From positions 5,263,001 to 5,327,000 of the forward strand of contig NZ_CP034443.1 of NCBI RefSeq assembly GCF_003952365.1: a stretch of 64,000 nt of DNA, written 5' to 3'. Source of the stretch: Mesorhizobium sp. M9A.F.Ca.ET.002.03.1.2 (GTDB lineage: Bacteria > Pseudomonadota > Alphaproteobacteria > Rhizobiales > Rhizobiaceae). The position numbers and the translations under genes were made by a program. The stretch's first letter is position 1; every line of letters starts with the position of its first letter. Positions 9,404 through 18,918 of this stretch are shown here, piece after piece. The notes under the pieces are model-generated. The model was not told where the DNA came from, made no database searches, and worked only from the letters and a program-made list of their open reading frames with translations.

Positions 9404-11272
9404 CTACGGAAAATAGCGTGCAATCGCCCCCTTCCTGCCGTCCGCGTAAGGCTTCAGCCACCTGTCATCGATGGAGAGCCCGTCATTGTCCGACGGTCCT
9501 TCTCCAATCGTCCTGCGCCAGGCACGGAATTTGTAGTGGTCGAACACGTCGAGCATATGCACCGCAAAAGCCGCAGCGAACGTCTTGTCGCCTTCCACAA
9601 TCACCATGTTCTCGTCGTTTTCATAGGACGCCTTGTAGCCGAGGTTGTGGCTGCCGGCGATAACGGTCGCGTTGTCGGCCATCGGATCGATGATGACGAT
9701 CTTGTCGTGCACGATCGCATGGCCGACGGTCAGCACCTCCGCCTGGAAATCCCGCGCAACGGAGGCCCCCGTCAGGTTGGCCGCTCTGACGATGGAGACG
9801 TTCGGCGCCTCCCAGACCTTCTCTGGAAAGACGAACGGCGATTTGCCGTCCTTGTTCGATTTGCCGGTGACGGGATCTCTTGTCGGGGGGATGTAGTTGG
9901 GCATGGCGGTGTGATCGCTGATTGCGCCTTGCACGATCAGCTTTGGATTCGCAGTCGCCGCCGCGACCGCCTGATCGATGACCGAATTGTTGCCAAGCCG
10001 CGAAGGATTGAACACGAGAAAGAGCACCGCCTCCTTCGCCGCCGTGATCCGTGCGAAAACGTCTTCGAGATCGACAGGCCGCACCGAGATGTCCTTTTTG
10101 CTGCGGTCGGGATCGTTTGGCGAGAACCAGATGGTGGTCCCAGCGACATGGTTCGGTGAGCGATTCTTCAGGCGAAACGGCTTGCCTTGCGTCTGCGCCA
10201 CTCGTCCGGCGGCACTTTCGCTCGCTGGCGGCGGGAACACGTCGGCCTTCATCCGCTCCCAATAGGCATCGAACACTTCGGCAATGGCAGGGTCGTCGCG
10301 GATGAAGGCGTTGTTGGACTGTCCGCAAATGCCCGTCGACGTCCAGTTGGTGCTGCCGGTCATGACCGCTTGCGGATTGCCCTGGGCGTCGCGGTAGACG
10401 GCAAACTTGTTATGGCCGATATGGTTGTTGTTGAACAGACGGTTCGTCAGCACGACGCCCGCGTCGCGCAGCCGCTTTCTGAAGGGCGCGTTGCCCACGT
10501 CCCAGGCCTTCGTTTGTTCATCCCTGCCCGAATTTGAAAGAATGACGTCGACGACATCCTTGGCGTCGATGATCGCATCGCACAACTCGTCATCGCCAAG
10601 CTCATAGAGGGCAAGCCTGACGGTGCCGCCCTCGGCCTTGGCCCGTTTCATCAGGCTGGTGAGCACATCCGGAACCTCGCCGTGAAGATAGGCGCGTATC
10701 TTGCTGCCGGGACGCTGAAGCTCAGCTCTGATCTTATCGCGCTGCCCGACCTTGATGCCGGCGTTCTCCAGGGCGCGCGACAGCCATTGCGTCGACAGCA
10801 CGCCGTTGGTGAAGGCGACCCGCGCCTTGCCGAACATCGATCCCAGGAAGATGGTCGGGCTGACCGCACCTTGTCCAAGATAGCCGAGCGGCCGCGCCGC
10901 TCCGGTATAGGCTTTCTCGGGGCGCACCGGCACCGGATCGAGGCCGGGCCGCATGTCGCCAACCGGACGCACCCGGTAGGCCACCATTTCGCCATCCGGC
11001 CTGATTTCGAGGCTGTCGCGGCGCCGCCGCACCGTAAGATCACGCCAGAATGTCTTCTGCACCGGCCAGACGCCGGTATCCTGCGGAATCCAGTCTTTGT
11101 TCCGTTGCCCCTTGAAAGGCACCCAGGACGCCAGGCAGCGTTCCTCGCCGGTACTGGGATAGATACGAACGATCTCGAAGCCGAGACAGCCTGGGATCAT
11201 TCCGTCAATATCCCAGGCAATGAAGGCGACTTCGTTGTTGGTCGCTGCACGTACTTTGATGACGTCAGGCAT
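9404..11272 (-). CDS. phospholipase D-like protein with two HKD motifs
   Basis: A 622-residue phosphodiesterase of the PLD superfamily. Two HKD half-sites are visible: HNKFAVYRD with GSTNWT around residues 300-330, and HDKIVIIDPM with GSHNLG around 530-560. The N-terminal 150 residues show no motif I recognise. No signal peptide is evident, so the protein may be cytoplasmic or secreted by another route. Possible activities are phospholipase, cardiolipin-synthase-like or nuclease; the sequence does not decide. It stands alone between spacers of 260 and more than 320 bases, suggesting an independent or acquired gene. Confidence 0.8.
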   Translation of the reverse strand: MPDVIKVRAATNNEVAFIAWDIDGMIPGCLGFEIVRIYPSTGEERCLASWVPFKGQRNKDWIPQDTGVWPVQKTFWRDLTVRRRRDSLEIRPDGEMVAYRVRPVGDMRPGLDPVPVRPEKAYTGAARPLGYLGQGAVSPTIFLGSMFGKARVAFTNGVLSTQWLSRALENAGIKVGQRDKIRAELQRPGSKIRAYLHGEVPDVLTSLMKRAKAEGGTVRLALYELGDDELCDAIIDAKDVVDVILSNSGRDEQTKAWDVGNAPFRKRLRDAGVVLTNRLFNNNHIGHNKFAVYRDAQGNPQAVMTGSTNWTSTGICGQSNNAFIRDDPAIAEVFDAYWERMKADVFPPPASESAAGRVAQTQGKPFRLKNRSPNHVAGTTIWFSPNDPDRSKKDISVRPVDLEDVFARITAAKEAVLFLVFNPSRLGNNSVIDQAVAAATANPKLIVQGAISDHTAMPNYIPPTRDPVTGKSNKDGKSPFVFPEKVWEAPNVSIVRAANLTGASVARDFQAEVLTVGHAIVHDKIVIIDPMADNATVIAGSHNLGYKASYENDENMVIVEGDKTFAAAFAVHMLDVFDHYKFRAWRRTIGEGPSDNDGLSIDDRWLKPYADGRKGAIARYFP

Positions 11273-11599
11273 CGCTATCTCCCGAAAGACGCTCAGCAGC
11301 CAAGTATGTCACAAGTAAAAGACAGAACTGTAACGCGTTCCACATTCCGGCATCTTGCTCGATCTTAGACCATGATGCCGAAAGGTGAAAACCGGTTTTT
11401 GGAAATGATCATTGTCGAACAAGAAGATGGAGGCCCATCCCGAATCTATCGAAATGGACCAGGCTCTGGGCGCTTCTCACGGCATCAACCGTCCTTCAGC
11501 CATGTCGCTTCCCTCGTCCTAGTGGTCGCCGCCTCCGCAATGGCGGGACGGCCGGCGGTCCATTATGTCGCCGCATTGTCGCAGCGTACGAGGCCTGTC
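11273..11599. other. spacer upstream of mttB1 with a palindromic repeat
   Basis: The 327 bases between the divergent PLD-like gene and mttB1 hold one dispersed palindromic repeat (11369-11415). An open frame from 11372 continues into mttB1 but starts inside the repeat and lacks family similarity before residue 77. No clear promoter box is recognised, though both genes must be transcribed from here. Confidence 0.6.
11369..11415. repeat. dispersed palindromic repeat, copy 1
   Basis: A 47-bp element with imperfect outer arms (ACCATGAT ... ATGATCATTGT) around the inner palindrome AAAACCGGTTTT. Same architecture as the copies at 45074 and 60704. Such ACCGGT-centred hairpins are scattered through Hyphomicrobiales genomes. 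Confidence 0.8.
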
Positions 11600-13177
11600 A
11601 TGACCGCCGCCCTTCATCCCGCCGAACCGGCATTGGCAACCGACCGCGCCCGCCGCGGCGGGCGCGCGGGCAAACGCGTCGGCGCAGCGTCGGCGTTCGC
11701 GCAGCCACCTTTCCGCCAGCTGAAAATCCCGCTGACGCCGACGAAGCTGGTCTCCGACGACGAGCTGGAATCGATCCATCTCGCCTCGCTGCGCGTGCTG
11801 AGGGAGATCGGCGTCGACGTGCTGCACGACGAGGCAAGGCGCATCATGAAGGCGCATGGCGCCGAGGTCCACGAAGGCAGCGAGCGGGTGCGCTTCGACA
11901 GCGACATGATCCTCGAACTCATTTCGCACTGCCCGTCGGAATTCACCATCCATGCCCGCAATCCAGCGCACGATGTGCGCTTCGGCGGCGACAATCTGAT
12001 CATCGCGATGATGGCGTCGGCGCCCAACTGTTCCGACATCGATCGCGGCCGCCGGCCTGGCAACCAGCTGGACTACCGCAACTTCCTCAAGCTCACGCAG
12101 ATGCACAACATCCTGAGTTGCACGGGCGGTTATCCGGTCGAGCCGATCGACATCCATCCGTCCGTCCGGCACCTCGAATGCATCCGCGATTTGAGCGTGC
12201 TCACCGACAAGGTGTTCCATATCTATTCGCTCGGCAAGGAACGCAATGTCGACGGCATCGAGATCGCCAGGATCGCGCGCGGCATCAGCGAAGAACAGCT
12301 CCTCGAAGAGCCGTCCGTGTTCACCATCATCAACACCAATTCGCCGCTCAAGCTCGACGTGCCGATGCTGGAAGGCATCATCCAGATGTCGAGCAAGGGC
12401 CAGGTCGTCATCGTGACGCCGTTCACCCTGTCGGGCGCCATGGCTCCGGTGACCATCGCCGGCGCGCTGGTGCAGCAGAATGCCGAAGCGCTGTCCGGCA
12501 TCGCCTTCGCGCAGATGGTGAAGAAGGGCGCGCCGGTCGGCTATGGCGGCTTCACCTCGAACGTCGACATGAAATCCGGCGCGCCGGCATTCGGCACGCC
12601 GGAATACATGAAGGCGCAATTGGTCGGCGGCCAGCTCGCCCGCCGCTATCAAATCCCCTACCGCACCTCCAACACCTGCGCCGCCAACACGGTCGACGCA
12701 CAGGCCGCCTATGAAAGCGTGTTCTCGTTGTGGGGCGCCATACAGGGCGGCGGCAATATGCTGATGCATGCGGCCGGCTGGCTGGAAGGCGGCCTGCGCT
12801 GCTCCTACGAGAAGACCATTGTGGACATCGATCTGCTGCAGATGGTGGCCGAGTTCCTGACCCCGCTCGACCTTTCCGAGGAGGCTCTCGGCTTCGATGC
12901 CATCCAGTCCGTCGGTCCAGGCGGCCATTTCTTCGGCACCCAGCACACACAGGATCGCTACAAGACCGCTTTCTACGCGCCTGTCATCTCCGACTGGCGC
13001 AATTTCGAGACCTGGGTGGAAGCCGGGTCGCCGACGGCGCTCGAAAAGGCCAACCGTGTGTGGAAGGAGCGGCTGGCGTCCTATGAAGAGCCTTACATGG
13101 ACCCGGCCATCCGCGAGGAGCTCGACGCCTTCGTCGAAAAGCGCCGGTCCGAAGGCGGCGCACCGACCGATTTTTGA
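11600..13177 (+). CDS. MttB-family corrinoid methyltransferase, paralog 1 (non-pyrrolysine)
   Basis: Member of the trimethylamine methyltransferase superfamily, which moves a methyl group from a methylated amine or betaine to a corrinoid protein. The 525-residue product starts MTAALHPAEP, then an Arg/Gly-rich stretch, then the barrel. Family blocks include LREIGVDVLHDEA, INTNSPLKLDVPMLEG, VTPFTLSGAMAPVTIAGAL, MKSGAPAFGTPE and HAAGWLEGGLRCSYEK. There is no in-frame TAG, so it belongs to the non-pyrrolysine group (MtgB/MtpB/MtcB-like), whose substrates are quaternary amines. ATG 11600 has GAGG seven bases upstream. The next gene is a dimethylglycine dehydrogenase-like flavoprotein 96 bases downstream. 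No corrinoid protein is adjacent; the one at 29704 may serve both paralogs. Confidence 0.88.
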   Translation: MTAALHPAEPALATDRARRGGRAGKRVGAASAFAQPPFRQLKIPLTPTKLVSDDELESIHLASLRVLREIGVDVLHDEARRIMKAHGAEVHEGSERVRFDSDMILELISHCPSEFTIHARNPAHDVRFGGDNLIIAMMASAPNCSDIDRGRRPGNQLDYRNFLKLTQMHNILSCTGGYPVEPIDIHPSVRHLECIRDLSVLTDKVFHIYSLGKERNVDGIEIARIARGISEEQLLEEPSVFTIINTNSPLKLDVPMLEGIIQMSSKGQVVIVTPFTLSGAMAPVTIAGALVQQNAEALSGIAFAQMVKKGAPVGYGGFTSNVDMKSGAPAFGTPEYMKAQLVGGQLARRYQIPYRTSNTCAANTVDAQAAYESVFSLWGAIQGGGNMLMHAAGWLEGGLRCSYEKTIVDIDLLQMVAEFLTPLDLSEEALGFDAIQSVGPGGHFFGTQHTQDRYKTAFYAPVISDWRNFETWVEAGSPTALEKANRVWKERLASYEEPYMDPAIREELDAFVEKRRSEGGAPTDF

Positions 13178-13273
13178 TCGACACGCAGCGGCGGGTTTGA
13201 CTTCAGCGCCGAGGCGCGGTTCCCAGCTGACCAAAGCATCTGATTCAATTTACGCAAAAACGGAACTATCTTC

Positions 13274-15859
13274 ATGAAATCTCACGTAAAAGCGGTTGTC
13301 ATCGGCGGTGGTGTCGTCGGCTGCTCGGTGCTCTACCATCTGGCCAAGGCCGGCTGGACCGACATCATGCTGATCGAGCGCTCGGAGCTCACCTCCGGCT
13401 CGTCTTGGCATGCGGCGGGCGGCTTTCATACGCTCAACGGCGATCCCAACGTCGCCAAGCTGCAGGCTTACACGGTGCAGCTTTACAAGGAGATTGAAGA
13501 GCTTTCCGGCCAATCCTGCTCGCTGCACCTGACCGGCGGCGTGATGATGGCCGACACGCCCGAACGCATGGACTTCCTGCGCCTTGCCCACGCCAAGGGC
13601 CGCTATCTCGGCATGGACACCGAACTGATCACGCCGTCCGAGGCCAAGGCGATGTTCCCGCTGATGGACGAGACGAATTTCGTCGGCGCCATGTGGGATC
13701 CGGTCGAAGGCCATCTCGACCCTTCCGGCACCACCCACGCCTATGCCAAGGCCGCCAGGAAGCTCGGCGCGGAGATCGTGCTGCGCAACCGCGTCGTCGA
13801 GCTGACGCAGGAGGTCGACGGCACCTGGAACGTCGTTACCGAGCAAGGCACGGTCAAGGCCGAGCATGTCGTCAACTGCGGCGGCCTGTGGGCGCGCGAG
13901 ATCGGCCGCATGGTCGGCGTCGAACTGCCGGTGCTGGCCATGGAGCATATGTATCTTTTGACCGAGCCGATGCCGGAGGTCGAGGAATTCAACAGGTCGA
14001 CCGGCCGCGAGATGATCGGCGTGCTGGACTTCAAGGGCGAGATCTACACCCGCCAGGAACGCAACGGCATCCTGCTCGGCACCTATGAAAAGGCCTGCAA
14101 GCCGTGGTCGCCGGTCAACACGCCATGGGATTTCGGCCACGAACTGCTGCAGCCCGACATCGATCGCATCGCGCCCTCGCTCGAAATCGGCTTCAAGCAT
14201 TTCCCCGGTATCGAGACGGCCGGCATCAAGCAGATCATCAACGGTCCCTTCACCTTCGCGCTGGACGGCAATCCGCTGGTCGGCCCGGTGCAGGGCCTGA
14301 CCAATTTCTGGTGCGCCTGCGCCGTCATGGCCGGGTTCAGCCAGGGCGGCGGCGTCGGCTTGGCGTTGTCGAACTGGATGGTCCATGGCGACCCAGGCTT
14401 CGATGTCTGGGGCATGGATGTCGCCCGCTTCGGCGAGTGGGCGAGCCTGCGCTACACCAACGCCAAGGTGCGCGAAAACTATTCGCGCCGGTTCTCCATC
14501 CGCTTCCCCAACGAGGAACTGCCGGCAGCCAGACCGGCGCAGACGACGCCGCTCTACGACACCATGCTGGCCAACAACGCCGTCATGGGCGACTCATGGG
14601 GCCTCGAAACCCCGCTCTGGTTCGCGCCGAAAGGTTCGGAGCCGAAGGATATCGTTTCGTTCCACCGCTCCAACGATTTCAGGCCGATCGGCGAGGAAGT
14701 GCGCACGACGCGCGAGAAGGTCGGCGTCACCGAGATCGCCAATTTCGCCAAATACGAAGTGTCCGGGCCGGGATCGGAAGATTTCCTCAACCGGCTGATG
14801 ACCAACCGCATGCCGAAGGCCGGCCGCATCGTGCTGACACCGATGCTGAACGAGTTCGGTAAATTGATCGGCGACTTCACCATCGCCAAGGCGGGTGAAG
14901 AGCGTTTTATGATCTGGAGCTCGTCCGCCGCTCAGAAATACCATATGCGCTGGTTCGAGAAGCATCTGCCGAAGGATGGCCCAAGGGCGTCAGAGGTGCG
15001 CATCCACCGCTTCGACCAGACGCTTGTCGGCCTCTCGATCGCCGGACCGAAATCGCGAGACCTGCTGCAGAAACTGGTCGATGTCGACATCTCGACCAAG
15101 GCTTTTCGCTTCATGGATTTCCGCGAGATGGCGGTCGGCGGCGCGCCCTGCATGGTCAATCGCATCACCTATACCGGCGATCTCGGCTACGAGATCTGGA
15201 TGGCGCCGGCCTACCAGCGCCTTGTCTATCGCGCGATCAAGGACGCCGGCGAAGAATTTGGCCTCGTCGATTTCGGCATGCGCGCCTTGCTCTCGATGCG
15301 CCTGGAAAAGAATTTTCCGACCTGGTTCCGCGAGCTGCGCCCGATCTACGGGCCGTTCGAAGGGGGAATGGACCGCTTCGTCAAGCTGGAGAAGAACGAC
15401 TTCATCGGACGCGAGGCGGCAGCCAGGGAACAGGCCGAAGGGCCGAAGCTGCGCCGCGTCTCCTTCGTCGTCGACGCCGCGGATGCCGATGTGATGGGCG
15501 ACGAGCCGATCTGGGCCAAGGTCGGCGACAAGGACTACGACACGGTGGAAAAGCCGCACGGCTATGGCGCGCCGCGTTTCGACACATCAGGCGAGGAAGT
15601 ACGTGGCTCCAAGGCAGCGGAAGGTGCCTCGGCAGTGCGCGGCATCGTCGACGGCGACTGGCGCGTGGTCGGCTGGGTCACCTCCGGCGGCTATGCGCAT
15701 TACGTGCAAAAGTCGATGGCGCAGGGCTATGTGCCGGCTGCCTTGGCCGAGAACGAGAGCGCCGGACTGTTCGAGATCGAAATCCTCGGGAGCCGGCGGC
15801 CGGCCCGCATCAATGTCGAGCCGCCTTTCGACCCGAGCGGCGAGAAAATGCGGACCTGA
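13274..15859 (+). CDS. FAD/GcvT demethylating dehydrogenase, dimethylglycine dehydrogenase-like
   Basis: Flavoprotein that oxidatively demethylates N-methylated amino acids and passes the carbon to tetrahydrofolate. The 861-residue protein has a DAO-type FAD domain with GGGVVG at 11-16, a covalent-flavin histidine candidate H46 in SGSSWHAAGG, a middle FAO domain, and C-terminal GCV_T and GCV_T_C folate domains from about residue 440. Length and order match mitochondrial dimethylglycine dehydrogenase. It follows mttB1 by 96 bases, suggesting sequential demethylation: MttB on a quaternary amine and this enzyme on the tertiary product. Sarcosine or another N-methyl amino acid are alternatives. 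Confidence 0.87.
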   Translation: MKSHVKAVVIGGGVVGCSVLYHLAKAGWTDIMLIERSELTSGSSWHAAGGFHTLNGDPNVAKLQAYTVQLYKEIEELSGQSCSLHLTGGVMMADTPERMDFLRLAHAKGRYLGMDTELITPSEAKAMFPLMDETNFVGAMWDPVEGHLDPSGTTHAYAKAARKLGAEIVLRNRVVELTQEVDGTWNVVTEQGTVKAEHVVNCGGLWAREIGRMVGVELPVLAMEHMYLLTEPMPEVEEFNRSTGREMIGVLDFKGEIYTRQERNGILLGTYEKACKPWSPVNTPWDFGHELLQPDIDRIAPSLEIGFKHFPGIETAGIKQIINGPFTFALDGNPLVGPVQGLTNFWCACAVMAGFSQGGGVGLALSNWMVHGDPGFDVWGMDVARFGEWASLRYTNAKVRENYSRRFSIRFPNEELPAARPAQTTPLYDTMLANNAVMGDSWGLETPLWFAPKGSEPKDIVSFHRSNDFRPIGEEVRTTREKVGVTEIANFAKYEVSGPGSEDFLNRLMTNRMPKAGRIVLTPMLNEFGKLIGDFTIAKAGEERFMIWSSSAAQKYHMRWFEKHLPKDGPRASEVRIHRFDQTLVGLSIAGPKSRDLLQKLVDVDISTKAFRFMDFREMAVGGAPCMVNRITYTGDLGYEIWMAPAYQRLVYRAIKDAGEEFGLVDFGMRALLSMRLEKNFPTWFRELRPIYGPFEGGMDRFVKLEKNDFIGREAAAREQAEGPKLRRVSFVVDAADADVMGDEPIWAKVGDKDYDTVEKPHGYGAPRFDTSGEEVRGSKAAEGASAVRGIVDGDWRVVGWVTSGGYAHYVQKSMAQGYVPAALAENESAGLFEIEILGSRRPARINVEPPFDPSGEKMRT

Positions 15860-17487
15860 TGCATGTCGCCCGAAGGGTGCGGGCCGCTATCCACATTGTG
15901 CGGGGTACGGTCTTCATGCTAGCGGAGCCGGCGGTAACCGGCACCGGCGATGAGAACTCCTTGAAGTATTCCTCGAAGTATTCGATGAAGTGGGCCGAAT
16001 GGCTTGCCGAGGGCAGGATCGGCCCCTTCCCCGCAGCGATCGTCATGATCGCGCTTTATTGCTGCGCACAGATTGTCGTGCTGCCGCTCGTGAGCCTTTG
16101 GGCGGGGACCGCGGTCGGCGTCGATGACTCCGAACAGCTGATGTATATGCGGTTTTTGTGGGCGGGCTATGGCGGCGCTCAGCCGCCGCTTTACTCCTGG
16201 CTCGGCTGGCTGGCGTCATCGGTTTTCGGAACCAACATCCTCGCACTTAAAGTACTGAAATATTCCCTGATTTTCGTGGCCCTGGCCTCGGTCTTCGTCG
16301 CGGTGCGCAAACTCGGCTATTCCCAGCGCACAGCGGTTGCCGCTACTCTAGGTCTGTTGCTGTTTCCTCAGCTGACCTGGGAAATGCAGCACACCTTGTC
16401 GCATACCGTTGCCGCATTCTGCTTTTCGGCGCTGCTGCTGCTTGCGCTTATCGAGCTTCTGCAGCGCAAATCGCTGCTGGCCTACGCCTTGTTCGGCCTG
16501 GCGATCGGTGCGGCTGTGCTGGCGAAATACAACAACGTCATCCTGCTTGCCGCGATGCTGCTGGCGACCTTGTCGATGCGCGAAACCCGCCAGGTCATCC
16601 TGCGTCCGCAAATCATGATCAGCATGGCCGTGGCGCTGCTGGTGTGCCTGCCGACACTGTATTGGACCGCCATGCATCCGAGCGAATTGCTGGCGCGCAG
16701 CTATAAGTTCGGCATCGATGAAGGCGACGGTGCTTTCCTCGTCGCGTTGAAAGGCATCGTCGACTTCGCCGGAGCCGTACGGAATTTTGCCATCGTGCCG
16801 TTCGTGACTTTTGCAGTGGCGATGCTGGCGGGACGGATCCTTCCATCGACGCTTCGCCAGCGGCTTCCAGATTCGGAAAAATTCTTGTGGCGCGTTCTCG
16901 GCTTCGGGCTCTGCATCACGACTATCCTGGTGATCGCCAGCGGCGCCACCATGTTCAGAGCGCGCTGGCTGTTGCCGGTCCTGTTTCTTCTGCCTGTCGC
17001 GTTCGCTGCCCGCATGGATGCCCTTGGCGACAAAGGCAGGACCGCGCAATACCTCACCATCGCCGTTGCAGCCACGCTGGCCGTGCTGGTCTTGCCGGCG
17101 TCGTGGGCTTACCAGGTCTATGGCGGAAAAGGTATGGGACGTGTCGCCCGTCTGGACTACCAGACGCTGTATCATGATCTGACCGCGGATGGCGCGATCA
17201 AGACGGTTACGTCGGACTGGCACTGGGTGGGCAACCTCAGGCTCGTCGATCCCGACCTTGTCGTGCTCGGAAAGGAGGTGCCGGGTTTCGCTGCATTGCT
17301 GCAGGAACCGGCTATTCTGATCTGGCTCGATAAACCGGACCCGGCGCCGGAAATCCTCGACCGCATCCATCAGGCGGGTTTCGTCCTGGATGGTGAAACC
17401 CGCACCCTCAGGGTTCCCGAATTTTTCGGCTCGAGCGACGGCCGGCTTGTGACCGTCGCCAAGTTGAAAAGGCAGGAGGCAAAATGA
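15859..17487 (+). CDS. GT-C membrane glycosyltransferase (PMT_2/ArnT-like)
   Basis: Integral membrane glycosyltransferase that would take sugar from a polyprenyl-phosphate donor. The protein (542 residues at most) has DDSEQLMYMRFLWAGYGGAQPPLYSW in two parts typical of family 39: an acidic pair in the first periplasmic loop and the QPPLY block. About ten membrane segments follow, then a soluble C-terminal domain of about 120 residues. The ATG at 15859 overlaps the upstream stop as TGATG; ATG 15916 or 15985 are possible later starts. No obvious link to the demethylation theme, but polyprenyl-sugar genes occur at 49-56 kb. Confidence 0.8.
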   Translation: MHVARRVRAAIHIVRGTVFMLAEPAVTGTGDENSLKYSSKYSMKWAEWLAEGRIGPFPAAIVMIALYCCAQIVVLPLVSLWAGTAVGVDDSEQLMYMRFLWAGYGGAQPPLYSWLGWLASSVFGTNILALKVLKYSLIFVALASVFVAVRKLGYSQRTAVAATLGLLLFPQLTWEMQHTLSHTVAAFCFSALLLLALIELLQRKSLLAYALFGLAIGAAVLAKYNNVILLAAMLLATLSMRETRQVILRPQIMISMAVALLVCLPTLYWTAMHPSELLARSYKFGIDEGDGAFLVALKGIVDFAGAVRNFAIVPFVTFAVAMLAGRILPSTLRQRLPDSEKFLWRVLGFGLCITTILVIASGATMFRARWLLPVLFLLPVAFAARMDALGDKGRTAQYLTIAVAATLAVLVLPASWAYQVYGGKGMGRVARLDYQTLYHDLTADGAIKTVTSDWHWVGNLRLVDPDLVVLGKEVPGFAALLQEPAILIWLDKPDPAPEILDRIHQAGFVLDGETRTLRVPEFFGSSDGRLVTVAKLKRQEAK

Positions 17488-17544
17488 CCGTCCGGCGATC
17501 GGCTGGCCATCTGTGATGACCGGATCTGGCACAAGGACCGGAAA

Positions 17545-18912
17545 ATGAGTGAGCAAGGCGTCGAGCGACGATTCGGTCGCCACCGCAAGATCATGCCGTT
17601 CGACCCGGACGAAGCGGGCTCCATCGATGCGCTGCGCCGGAAGTCGCGGCAGAAGGCTGCTGAGCTCAACCAGCATGTGCTTGGCTATGGCGCACTGGCG
17701 GAAGCCGAGTGGCAAGCCGCCGACATCGCCGCCCCCGACCTGGCCGCCATGCGGCAATACCGGCTCGACCGCATCCGCGCCGAGCTGAGGCGTCGCGACT
17801 ACGCGGGAGCTCTGCTCTACGATCCGATCAACATCCGCTACGCAACCGACTCGACCAACATGCAGCTGTGGGTGGCGCGCAATCCGACACGGCATTGTTT
17901 CGTCGCCACTGACGGGCCGGTCGTGCTGTTCGACTATTTTTCCTGCGAGCACCTTTCCGAACATTCCGGCGTCGTCGACGAGGTGCGGCCGGCAGTGTCG
18001 TGGACGTATCTCTACGGCGGCGAGCTGACTGAACTGAAGGTCCGCCGCTGGGCGGCCGGCATCGCCGATCTGGTGAGGGAGCATGGCGGCGGCAACAACC
18101 GGATCGCGGTCGACCACATCAATCCCGAGGGTGTCGAGGAACTCGCCCGCCTCGGCATTTCGATCGGCAATGGCGAAGCGGTGATGGAGAACGTGCGGCT
18201 GATCAAATCGCCCGACGAAATCCTGGCTATGCGCCGCTCGATCGTCGCTTGCGAGGCGGCGATGCGCGAGATGGAAGCCGCGCTCGTCCCGGGCATTTCC
18301 GAGAACGAATTGTGGGCCGAGCTTCACCGCGGCAACATTGCGCGCGGCGGCGAATGGATCGAAACCCGGCTCTTGTCATCCGGCCCGCGCACCAATCCGT
18401 GGTTTCAGGAATGCTCGTCGCGGACGATCGAAGCCGGCGATCTCGTCGCCTTTGATACCGATCTGATCGGCCCCTACGGCTTCTGCGCCGACCTGTCGCG
18501 CACCTGGCTCTGCGGCGACGCCAAGCCGTCCAACGCGCAACGCGACCTGTTTCGCATCGCCGCCGACCAGATCGCCCACAACACCGGCCTGATGCAGCCC
18601 GGCATATCGTTCCGCGACCTCGTCGAACGCTCGGCAGTGCCTCCTGGGGACTGTTTCCCGACGCGCTACGGTGTGCTTTATCATGGCGTCGGTCTGGCCG
18701 ACGAATACCCGACGCTGCCGCATGCTGACGACTGGACCGAGGACACGCCGGACGGTGTTCTCGAAGCCGGCATGGTGCTGTGCGTGGAGAGCTATATCGG
18801 CCGGCTTGGCGGCCACGAGGGTGTCAAGATCGAGGAACAGATCCTGGTCACCGCAGCCGGCAACGAGCAGCTTTCGACCTATCCGCTCGACGAGCGGCTG
18901 CTCGGCGGCTGA
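17545..18912 (+). CDS. dddP: DddP-like M24-family protein (candidate DMSP lyase)
   Basis: Homolog of DddP, the M24-peptidase-fold enzyme that cleaves dimethylsulfoniopropionate to dimethyl sulfide and acrylate. The 455-residue protein contains NIRYATDSTNMQLW (96-109) and GGEWIETRLLSSGPRTNPWF, stretches I recall nearly unchanged in Roseobacter DddP. The metal ligands D304, D306, D316, H380, E415 and E430 and the catalytic candidates Y375 and D386 all lie exactly nine residues after the published Ruegeria positions (295, 297, 307, 371, 406, 421, 366, 377). AAGGA is eight bases before ATG 17545. The gene is convergent with a PhnD-like gene six bases away. A peptidase or another betaine-cleaving role cannot be excluded. 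Confidence 0.82.
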   Translation: MSEQGVERRFGRHRKIMPFDPDEAGSIDALRRKSRQKAAELNQHVLGYGALAEAEWQAADIAAPDLAAMRQYRLDRIRAELRRRDYAGALLYDPINIRYATDSTNMQLWVARNPTRHCFVATDGPVVLFDYFSCEHLSEHSGVVDEVRPAVSWTYLYGGELTELKVRRWAAGIADLVREHGGGNNRIAVDHINPEGVEELARLGISIGNGEAVMENVRLIKSPDEILAMRRSIVACEAAMREMEAALVPGISENELWAELHRGNIARGGEWIETRLLSSGPRTNPWFQECSSRTIEAGDLVAFDTDLIGPYGFCADLSRTWLCGDAKPSNAQRDLFRIAADQIAHNTGLMQPGISFRDLVERSAVPPGDCFPTRYGVLYHGVGLADEYPTLPHADDWTEDTPDGVLEAGMVLCVESYIGRLGGHEGVKIEEQILVTAAGNEQLSTYPLDERLLGG

Positions 18913-18918
18913 GCGTTC

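Noticed and set aside
11372..11599. 76-codon N-terminal extension of mttB1
   Set aside because: It begins inside a dispersed palindrome and shows no family similarity; ATG 11600 has a proper Shine-Dalgarno.
11519..13234. 571-codon open frame antisense to mttB1
   Set aside because: Same compositional shadow; no recognisable domain or ribosome-binding site.
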